Of a stretch of 64,000 nucleotides of DNA, positions 57,412-64,000 are shown in pieces; the stretch's first letter is position 1, and each line of letters starts with the position of its first letter. The stretch lies in NCBI GenBank assembly GCA_027315315.1, contig DAHUYG010000026.1:62001-126000 (forward strand), written 5' to 3'. Both the position numbers and the translations under genes were made by a program. Below the pieces are notes generated by a model. It was not told the DNA's origin, ran no database searches, and was given only the letters and a program-made list of their open reading frames with translations. This DNA comes from Acidimicrobiaceae bacterium (GTDB taxonomy: Bacteria; Actinomycetota; Acidimicrobiia; Acidimicrobiales; RAAP-2).

Positions 57412-59737
57412 CCAGGCGCAGACCGTGGCGGGGCGAGATCGCCCGCACCGTTGCGATGACCTCCTCGGCGTCCACCGGCCGTGAGTACAAGAACCCCTGG
57501 GCGAGGTCGCAGCCGAGCTGGCGCAGCGTGCGCTCCTGGGACTCGTGCTCGACCCCCTCGGCGATGGTGACCGCCTCGAGGGCGCGGGCCATCGAGCAGA
57601 TCGCGGCCACGAGGGTGGCGTCCGTCGGGTCGCTCGAGGTCAGGCCCTCGACGAAGCGCCGGTCGATCTTCACGTAGTCGACCGGGAACTGCTTCAGGTA
57701 GGGCAGCGAGGCGTACCCGTTGCCGAAGTCGTCGATGGCGAGGCGGACGCCGAGCTCCTTCATCCGGATCACGAGCCCCACCCCCTCGGCCGGGTTGTCC
57801 ATGAGGGTCGACTCGCTGAGTTCGACGCACAGCGCATCGGGCTCGAGCCCGGTCTCGGCGAGCGCTCGGCGGACCCGCGCCGGGAGGGCGGTCGATTTTA
57901 GGTGCAGGGCCGATACGTTCACCGACACGAAGAGCGCCTGGGCGCCGGGCACCTCGCGCCAGCGGGCCAGCTGGCGGGCCGACTCGCGGATGACCCAGTC
58001 GCCGATCTCGGTCAACAGGCCGCTCGCCTCGGCGCACTCGATGAAGAAGGACGCCGGGACGAGGCCCCTCGTCGGGCGGTCCCAACGCAGCAGCGCCTCG
58101 AGGCCGGCCACCACCGGTCCGTCCTCCGAGAGGCTCACGATGGGCTGGTACATGAGGCAGAACTCGTCGCGCTCGAGGGCGCGGCGCAGGTCGTGCTCGA
58201 GCGCGAGGCGATCGGCGATGCGGTCCCGCATCGAGGGGTCGAAGACCGTCACCATGTCGCGCCCGGCCGCCTTCGCCTGGTACATGGCGGTGTCGGCGTC
58301 GCGCAGGAGGGTCTCGGCGTCGACGCCCGGCTCGGCCGACGAGCCGAGCGACACCCCGACGCTCGCCGACACCAAGAGGTCGGCGCCATAGATCCGGAAG
58401 GGAGCGCCGAGCGCGGTGTGCGCCCGCTCGGCCTCGTGGCGTGCGGCGCCGCCGGTGGCCACCGGGAACAGGACGACGGCGAACTCGTCCCCGCCCACGC
58501 GAGCGACGTTCCCCCGGCCCTGAAAGGCTCGCTCGAGCCGCTCCCCCACCTCGACGAGGAGCTGGTCGCCGCAGCTGTAGCCGTGGGCGTCGTTCACCAT
58601 CTTGAACCGGTCGATGTCGAGGAAGATCACGGCCACGCCGTCGCCGGCCCGGGCCCCCTCGGCCAGCGCCGCGCTGACCGAGCGCTCGGCCAGGGAGCGG
58701 TTGCCGAGCCCGGTGAGCGGGTCGTGGGTGACCTCGTGGGTGAGCCGCGCCTGGGTCTGCGCCCCGCCGGCCACCGCACGCCAGACCCGCAGTGCGGCGA
58801 CGGACACCGACACGGCTCCGAAGATGCCCAACGCGAGTCGTTGGTAGCCCGAGCGGCTCGATTCGCTGAGGCCGATGCCCGCGAGTAGGGCCGGAGCGAG
58901 GACGACCGCGACCAGCCGGGCCCTCGAATCGGTCGGCTCGTGGGTCGGGCTCCAGCGTCCGCCGAAGAGCCGGCGCATGGTGGGGTGCAAGAAGGCGACC
59001 CCGAAGCAGCTCGCCGCGAGGATGAACGGGACGCCGAGGAGCGAGTGGGTGATGGCCGCCCGCCGCACGTCGGCGACCAGGTAGAGGACTTCGCCGACGG
59101 TCAGCCACCCGGCCGCGGCGATGAGGAAGCGTCCCGAGATCGACCGGCGGGCCCGGGGCAGGATCCCGATGAGCACCACGGCGAGGCCGTAGACGCCGAG
59201 CGCTGGGAAGAGCGCCAGCATGGCCCGCTCGAAGGTCGGCATCTGGAGGCTGGGCGCCGCCGGCTCGACGAGGTAGGTCCACAGCACGACATACGCGCTC
59301 ACGCCGCCCACGAGTCCCTCGAGCACCATGTCGGGGTTGCGCCGGTCGTGGGGGTGCGGCGCCCGGGCGAGGACGGTCAGGGCAAAGGCCACGAGCGCGG
59401 CCCCGACCAACCAGAGCACGTCGGGCAGGAGCGCCCGTTGCGCCGCCACCATCCCGAGGGTGTGGCGGTCGAGCCGGACCCACCCGCCGAGGCCGAGCAG
59501 GACCACCCCGGCGAGGAGCACCTCCCAGGGACCGCGGCGGGGCGGGGCGTGGAGCCGGAGCCCCGCGAGCATCGCCCCGAGCGTGCCCAGCGCGACGAGC
59601 ACCAGCGCGACCTCCCGGACGCGCCAGGGCCCCGGGACCGCGTCGAGCACGGCGAGCGCCGCGCCGGCGGCCCCAAAGCCGCTCGCCGCGAGCGTGGAGC
59701 GCTCGGCCCGGGGGCGCCCGGCGGGTCGCGGCGTCAT
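57374..59737 (-). CDS. Membrane GGDEF-EAL c-di-GMP signalling protein
   Basis: A 787-aa protein. About ten hydrophobic segments in the first 330 residues form a membrane sensor domain that I do not recognise by name. A GGDEF domain (LTHEVTHDPLTGLGNRSLAERS, ARVGGDEFAVV at about 416) and an EAL domain (AGLEALLRWDRPTRGLVPA at about 544, IDDFGNGYASLPYLK) follow, both with intact motifs. ATG 59737 (MTPRPAGRP) is preferred; the track start 59767 adds ten residues. The 3' end overlaps the neighbouring convergent gene by 38 bases. Confidence 0.92.
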   Translation of the reverse strand: MTPRPAGRPRAERSTLAASGFGAAGAALAVLDAVPGPWRVREVALVLVALGTLGAMLAGLRLHAPPRRGPWEVLLAGVVLLGLGGWVRLDRHTLGMVAAQRALLPDVLWLVGAALVAFALTVLARAPHPHDRRNPDMVLEGLVGGVSAYVVLWTYLVEPAAPSLQMPTFERAMLALFPALGVYGLAVVLIGILPRARRSISGRFLIAAAGWLTVGEVLYLVADVRRAAITHSLLGVPFILAASCFGVAFLHPTMRRLFGGRWSPTHEPTDSRARLVAVVLAPALLAGIGLSESSRSGYQRLALGIFGAVSVSVAALRVWRAVAGGAQTQARLTHEVTHDPLTGLGNRSLAERSVSAALAEGARAGDGVAVIFLDIDRFKMVNDAHGYSCGDQLLVEVGERLERAFQGRGNVARVGGDEFAVVLFPVATGGAARHEAERAHTALGAPFRIYGADLLVSASVGVSLGSSAEPGVDAETLLRDADTAMYQAKAAGRDMVTVFDPSMRDRIADRLALEHDLRRALERDEFCLMYQPIVSLSEDGPVVAGLEALLRWDRPTRGLVPASFFIECAEASGLLTEIGDWVIRESARQLARWREVPGAQALFVSVNVSALHLKSTALPARVRRALAETGLEPDALCVELSESTLMDNPAEGVGLVIRMKELGVRLAIDDFGNGYASLPYLKQFPVDYVKIDRRFVEGLTSSDPTDATLVAAICSMARALEAVTIAEGVEHESQERTLRQLGCDLAQGFLYSRPVDAEEVIATVRAISPRHGLRLVTGDGGAGRPGR

Positions 59738-59807
59738 GCCCTGGCCTCGGGTCGCATGGCCGCCCATTATCGGGCGGACGCGTGCCCACCAGGGGGGATG
59801 GGAGGCC

Positions 59808-60389
59808 TCAGCGACGGGCGGGGGGCAGGATCCCGCCCAGGAGCTCGACGCGCACCAGGCGGGCCACCTGCTCGGGGTCCTCCAGATCCCAGCGCCCGGG
59901 CGCGCTCATGTAGGAGAGGACCATCCGGGCGAGGAAGTCCGCCGCCTCCTCCACGCCCACCCCCGGGGCCAGCCGGTGGCGCTCGAGGTAGGGGGTGAGG
60001 AAGGCCGAGACCAGCCGCACCGTGCCGTCGGTCTTCACCGTGATGGCCGGCAGCAGGACGTCGGGCTCGGTCTGGAGGACCCGCTGGAGCACCTCGTGCC
60101 CGGTGATCGCGCGGTGGGCGAAGGTGAGCCCCCGCTCGATCACCTCCTCGAGGGTGGCGGCGTCCTTCACCTCGTCGTAGAGGCGGCCGAAGAACCGGTC
60201 GTACTCCCAGCCGACGGCGGCCCCGATCAGCTCGTCGCGTCCCCCCGGGAAGTAGCGGTACAGCGTCGAGCGCGACAGGCCCGACTCGCGTCCCACGTCC
60301 TCCACCGAGGTCTTGGCGAGCCCCCAACGGGCGACGCAGGCGTAGGCCGCCTCGAGGATCCGCTCCCTCGTGTCGGGCGCGTCCGCCAC
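59808..60389 (-). CDS. TetR-family regulator after dapB
   Basis: A 193-aa regulator with the helix-turn-helix at about 8-55 (RILEAAYACVARWGLAKTSVEDVGRESGLSRSTLYRYFPGG) and a ligand domain. GTG 60389 lies 3 bases after the dapB stop, so it is translated with dapB, but a role in lysine control is not implied. Similar in sequence to the TetR at 55571 (RSTLYRYFPGGRDELI and RATVYRAFPGGREAIL), so the two may be paralogues. Confidence 0.9.
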   Translation of the reverse strand: MADAPDTRERILEAAYACVARWGLAKTSVEDVGRESGLSRSTLYRYFPGGRDELIGAAVGWEYDRFFGRLYDEVKDAATLEEVIERGLTFAHRAITGHEVLQRVLQTEPDVLLPAITVKTDGTVRLVSAFLTPYLERHRLAPGVGVEEAADFLARMVLSYMSAPGRWDLEDPEQVARLVRVELLGGILPPARR

Positions 60390-60392
60390 GGC

Positions 60393-61202
60393 CTAGGGAT
60401 CGAGCAGGGCGCCCAGGCCGAAGGTGAGCCCGGGCCGCTCGGCGACCCGGCGGATCGCGAGCAGCACGCCGGGCATGAACGAGCGCCGGTCGAATGAGTC
60501 GTGGCGGATGGTCAGGGTCTGGCCGGACGCCCCGAAGACGACCTCCTCGTGGGCCACGAGCCCGGGCAGCCGGACGGCGTGGATCCTGATCCCCATCGGC
60601 CCGAGGCCGCCCCGGGCGCCCTCGAGGTGCACCTCGGTGGTCGGGTCCGCGCTGAACGGGCCGGCGCCGGAGGCCTCCCTCGCCAAGGCGATGCGTTCGG
60701 CGGTGTGCAGCGCCGTGCCCGAGGGGGCGTCGACCTTGGCGTCGTGGTGCAGCTCGACGATCTCCACGTTGTCCATGACCGGCGCCGCCAGCTCGCAGAA
60801 GCGGGTGAGGAGCGCCGCGCCCAGTGCGAAGTTGGGGGCGATCACGCAGTTGGCCGCCGAGGCCTCGAACACCGCGCTGGCCCGCTCGACCACCGACGGT
60901 GCGATCCCGCTCGTGCCGACCACGGCGTGGATGCCGTGGTCGGCGTAGAACTCGAGCCGCTCGGACATCCCGGCGGCGACCGTGAAGTCGACCACCACCT
61001 CGCAGAGGGCCGCATCGAGGGACGCGAGGCCGTCGGTCACCGCCAGGGCCGGGGACTGGCCGTCCAAGATGTCCGAGAGCTCGAGCCCGGCCGCGGCGGG
61101 GTCCACCGCGCAGGCCAGCTCCAGATCCTCGGCCTCCTGGACCGCAGCGCAGGTCGTCCGGCCCATCCTGCCGGCAGCACCGACCACGCCCACCCTGATC
61201 AT
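60393..61202 (-). CDS. dapB: 4-hydroxy-tetrahydrodipicolinate reductase
   Basis: Reduces the DapA product with NAD(P)H, 269 aa. The nucleotide-binding loop is VGVVGAAGRMGRTTC; the active-site region is ELHHDAKVDAPSGTALHTAE with the His pair and the catalytic Lys; GTSGI and APNFALGAALL are also present. ATG 61202 overlaps the YfhO-type stop as ATGA. Track start 61649 is spurious. With dapA at 53.4 kb the two first lysine-branch steps are close but not adjacent. Confidence 0.96.
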   Translation of the reverse strand: MIRVGVVGAAGRMGRTTCAAVQEAEDLELACAVDPAAAGLELSDILDGQSPALAVTDGLASLDAALCEVVVDFTVAAGMSERLEFYADHGIHAVVGTSGIAPSVVERASAVFEASAANCVIAPNFALGAALLTRFCELAAPVMDNVEIVELHHDAKVDAPSGTALHTAERIALAREASGAGPFSADPTTEVHLEGARGGLGPMGIRIHAVRLPGLVAHEEVVFGASGQTLTIRHDSFDRRSFMPGVLLAIRRVAERPGLTFGLGALLDP

Positions 61203-63949
61203 TTGCCGAAGGCTACCGGCCCCGGCCCGCTCGGACCCGGGGCCCGCCGGCGCCACAGGGCGAGGGCTCCCAAGGCCGCCAGGGCGAGGACGCCCAGCGC
61301 CGAGGCCACGCCCCCGAGCTCGAGCCCCGAGGGCCAGTAGCTGAACACGAGCCTCCAGCGCCCGGCGGGCACCCGCACCGCCTGGACGAGGCCGTGGCTC
61401 GACACCCTCAGGGTCCGGGTCGGGCCGCCCCCGAGGGGCGTGGCCCTCACCCGCCATCCGGCCAGGTACGCCTCGCTGCGGACCACCATGACCGGCACCG
61501 GGGCGTCGACGATGTCGGTCTCGGTCCCCCACGCCGTGGTCGAGACCCGCCGAGCCGTGGCGCCCGTCGCCCCGAGGGTGCGCACCGGCGGCGCCATGTC
61601 GTCGGTCCGGAAGCGTGCATAGCCGTGCCAGAGCCCGGTAAGGCTCCACCGGGACTGTCCGACCGCCTGTTGGAACGGTCCGTCGAGGACGAATCGGTCG
61701 CCGGCCGACGTGGTCACCGACGAGGCGTCGCTCACCAGCCGGGCGTCGCCCCGCACCACGATCCCCCCGGCGCGCTCGGGCGCGACGAAGCTCACCAACG
61801 AGCCGCCGCCGGCCGGGCGCACCCGCTCGGCCGGGAACCGGCTCGCCCCGTCCCCCGAGAGCACGCCGAGCTCAATCGGGCCGGTCGGTCGCCCGTGAGC
61901 GAAGACGATCCGGACGCTTCTGAGCGTCAGGTTGCGGCCGAAGTAGAGGTCCCGTGCGTCCGCGGTGCCCTCGGGCGCCAGGGGTCCGGCGCACCGGGGC
62001 GGGGGGACATTGGCGACGCCGGGCACGATCCGCTGGAGCAAGAAGCCCGAGCTGACGAAGAGCGTGTGGAGCCGCAGCGGCACGAACACGCCGCGCGCCA
62101 GCGCGCAGGGGTCCATGGTGTCCTGGAGGTGCGTGCCGGTCAGGCCCTCGTAGTTGACGCTCACGATCGACCCGTAGCCCTGCACGCTGTCGAGACCGGT
62201 CAGGCCGTTGGTGTCGGGCGCCGAGAGGTAGCTGAGCAACGTGGTGTTGGCGCCCACGATCGCAAAGCGCCCGGTCGTGCCCACCTCGGCGGCCGCCGAG
62301 GCCCTCGACGGCGAGACGGCGCCGCCGGCGAACATGCCCGTGGAGCAGGTGAGCGCGAACAGGCCGAGGTCGGCCGCGACGACTGCGCACAGGAGCCTGC
62401 GGGCCGCCACCGGCCGCCACCGGCGCCATGCCCAGAGGACCGCGAGCGCACCCAGCGCCACGACGGCCTGTGCCGCCATCCACACCCGCTCGTCGGCCGC
62501 GCGGACCGGGTCGGCCCCGTAGGCGACGAGCACCGTCGCCGGGAAGGCGACCGAGACGATCGCGGCGAGAAAGGCGGCCGCCGGCCCGATGGCCGGGACG
62601 AGGCGCTCGCGGAGCCACTGCGCGCCGCCCCCGACGCGCTCGCGCCACTCCCCGGCCAAGAACAGTTCGAGGAAGAAGCCGAAGACGACGGCGAGCGCGA
62701 GGTCCACAATGCCGAGGCTCCGGCTGTCGAGACGAACCTTGTTGTAGAAGGGGATGAGCACAAAGACGTGCCCGAGCGGGGTGAAGGTCCCCCACGAGAG
62801 CAGCAGCCCGAGCGCCCCGAGCGCGATCCACGGACGCCAGTCCCGGGCCCGGGGGTCCGAGCGGCGCCCGATCGAACGGATGGCCAAGGTGAAGAAGGCC
62901 GCGAGGGCGAGCAGCCCCATGTAGCCGGTGACCTCGGGCAGGTTGTAGCCGATCGCGAACGGCGGCTGGCCGAGGATGGCGTTGCCGCCGAACAGGTTCG
63001 GGACGAGCATGAGGACCGTCCAGGACGCCCGCAGCGAGCCCAGGCCGAAGTAGGCGTAGTCCTCATGCGCCCGCTCGGAGGCGAGGATGAAGGTACGCCC
63101 CGGCAAGAGCTGCGCCGCGCCGATGACCGCGCCCCAGGCCGCCGCCAACACCCCGTAGGCGACCAGTTGGAGCCGGTGCAGCGGGCGCACCGGGGCGCCC
63201 GGATAGGACCGCAGCGCCAGCCAGACCAAGACGAACGGCGTGACGATCTCGGCCTCGGCCATGCCCCGGGGCTCCCCGGTGAGAAAGACGAGGCCGTAGA
63301 TCGCGGCGAGCAATGCGACCCAGGGCCACGGTGATGACCGTGTCCCGGCCGTCGGGCCGTCGAGGGAGATCGGGCGGGTGCCCATCACCGCCTCGGCCAG
63401 CCGGATCTCGGCCAGGACGGCGAGCGGCATCCACGCCATCCCCTGGATGATTCCGACGTGGACCAGCTGGCCAGTCATCGCCCCGCCGAACTGGTAGGTG
63501 ACGGCGGCCAGGAGCGCACCCATCGGCCGGATCTCGAAGTGGCGGAGCAGCGCGTACATGCCGAGCCCGGCCGCCCAATAGATCCCAAGGAGGTTGAGCA
63601 CCCAGGCGAGCACCCCGGGAAGCACCGCGAAGAGCAGGGTGCCCGGATAGAAGGACCCCGCGTTCAACCCGCCCATGAGCGGCGAGCCCGACCAGATCGT
63701 GGGGTTCCACAGCGGGAGGTGCCCGTGGGCGATGTCCTGGCCCGAGAGCACGCGCAGCGGGTAGTTCTGCAGCAGGTTGTCGAAGCTGATCGGCGGGTGC
63801 CCCGTCGCGGCTGGGACCGCGAAGACGAGGACGGGCAGGACGACCAGGAAGCTGACCGCGCCGGCGTTGGGCGACCGACACCACCTGGCCAGCCTCGAGC
63901 CGGTGCCGACCTCGTCGTGGACGGCCGTCGCCGTCCCCCCGTTCGCCAC
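61199..63949 (-). CDS. YfhO-family multi-pass membrane protein
   Basis: A 916-aa integral membrane protein with about 12 hydrophobic helices in the first 560 residues (FLVVLPVLVFAVPAA, LWNPTIWSGSPLMGGLNAGSFYPG in the first outer loop) and one near the C-terminus (GVASALGVLALAALGALALW). The large C-terminal soluble domain (about 600-870) is followed by that last helix. The YfhO/GT-C layout suggests a lipid-linked-sugar glycosyltransferase, as in Gram-positive YfhO, but the acceptor is unknown. GTG start 63949. It precedes dapB with an ATGA overlap. Confidence 0.82.
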   Translation of the reverse strand: MANGGTATAVHDEVGTGSRLARWCRSPNAGAVSFLVVLPVLVFAVPAATGHPPISFDNLLQNYPLRVLSGQDIAHGHLPLWNPTIWSGSPLMGGLNAGSFYPGTLLFAVLPGVLAWVLNLLGIYWAAGLGMYALLRHFEIRPMGALLAAVTYQFGGAMTGQLVHVGIIQGMAWMPLAVLAEIRLAEAVMGTRPISLDGPTAGTRSSPWPWVALLAAIYGLVFLTGEPRGMAEAEIVTPFVLVWLALRSYPGAPVRPLHRLQLVAYGVLAAAWGAVIGAAQLLPGRTFILASERAHEDYAYFGLGSLRASWTVLMLVPNLFGGNAILGQPPFAIGYNLPEVTGYMGLLALAAFFTLAIRSIGRRSDPRARDWRPWIALGALGLLLSWGTFTPLGHVFVLIPFYNKVRLDSRSLGIVDLALAVVFGFFLELFLAGEWRERVGGGAQWLRERLVPAIGPAAAFLAAIVSVAFPATVLVAYGADPVRAADERVWMAAQAVVALGALAVLWAWRRWRPVAARRLLCAVVAADLGLFALTCSTGMFAGGAVSPSRASAAAEVGTTGRFAIVGANTTLLSYLSAPDTNGLTGLDSVQGYGSIVSVNYEGLTGTHLQDTMDPCALARGVFVPLRLHTLFVSSGFLLQRIVPGVANVPPPRCAGPLAPEGTADARDLYFGRNLTLRSVRIVFAHGRPTGPIELGVLSGDGASRFPAERVRPAGGGSLVSFVAPERAGGIVVRGDARLVSDASSVTTSAGDRFVLDGPFQQAVGQSRWSLTGLWHGYARFRTDDMAPPVRTLGATGATARRVSTTAWGTETDIVDAPVPVMVVRSEAYLAGWRVRATPLGGGPTRTLRVSSHGLVQAVRVPAGRWRLVFSYWPSGLELGGVASALGVLALAALGALALWRRRAPGPSGPGPVAFGK

Positions 63950-63957
63950 CGTGTCCC

Positions 63958-64000
63958 CTAGGCGATGTGGCCGTGGAGGCCGAGCGCCGAGAGGTCGAAG
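63958..64000 (-). CDS. 3' end of an unidentified gene
   Basis: The minus strand ends a reading frame with ...FDLSALGLHGHIA and TAG at 63958-63960, 8 bases before the YfhO-type start. Only 13 residues are inside the window, too few to identify. The close spacing suggests the same operon. Confidence 0.5.
   Translation of the reverse strand, partial: FDLSALGLHGHIA

Noticed and set aside
1-64000. CRISPR array, insertion sequence, prophage
   Set aside because: No regularly spaced repeats, no transposase or integrase motifs, and no phage structural proteins were seen in any frame.

Overview
The window is about 64 kb of GC-rich chromosome from an actinobacterium, most plausibly of the Acidimicrobiia type. 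Evidence for this: actinobacterial core synteny (nrdR - LysM gene - lexA, then dapF, miaA, miaB, ftsK; rnj - dapA), actinobacterial SOS boxes (CGAAC-N4-GTTCG), frequent GTG starts, probable leaderless genes, a maleylpyruvate-isomerase-like thiol enzyme of the mycothiol type, and an Lsr2-type DNA-binding domain. The class-level placement is inference. No rRNA, CRISPR array, transposase or phage gene was found. One tRNA (Cys, GCA) is present.

Region 1 (1-19.9 kb) is accessory catabolism around sulfatases. Module A contains a class III aminotransferase (cut by the window edge), a large sulfatase, a GntR/UTRA regulator, a second sulfatase and a five-gene oligopeptide-type ABC importer. TGGTATAGACCA-like palindromes overlap the promoters of the aminotransferase and sulfatase 2. 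A one-mismatch version lies before sulfatase 1, and a related palindrome sits on the -35 of the transporter operon. Module B is one minus-strand unit: TetR, acyl-CoA synthetase, sulfatase 3, nitronate-monooxygenase-like flavoprotein, SDR and class III CoA transferase. All three sulfatases lack signal peptides, so a sulfated compound is probably imported whole and desulfated in the cytoplasm. The substrate is unknown.

Region 2 (20-23.5 kb) is a patchy stretch: a mycothiol-type DinB-fold enzyme, an ERCC4 nuclease with an Lsr2-like C-terminal domain, a non-coding stretch with a tRNA T-arm relic and direct repeats, tRNA-Cys, a DUF3237 protein and a small membrane protein.

Region 3 (23.5-45 kb) is housekeeping: glnD, an L,D-transpeptidase, dinB, a PIG-L deacetylase, nrdR, a LysM protein and lexA with four SOS boxes. 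Then follow dapE, dapD, dapC, hflX, dapF, miaA, miaB, thrB, a D,D-carboxypeptidase and ftsK, all on the minus strand and mostly translationally coupled. A radical-SAM gene with its own SOS box diverges from ftsK.

Region 4 (44.6-64 kb) mixes c-di-GMP signalling proteins (one degenerate GGDEF, two full GGDEF-EAL), a large GNAT-like/ThiF/nitroreductase fusion, rnj, dapA, a TetR/diiron ferritin-like pair, an unknown protein, a TetR, dapB and a YfhO-type membrane protein. With dapA and dapB, six enzymes of the succinylase route to diaminopimelate lie in one window. The most promising candidates for something new are the GntR-controlled sulfatase/importer regulon and the three-domain fusion at 46.3 kb.
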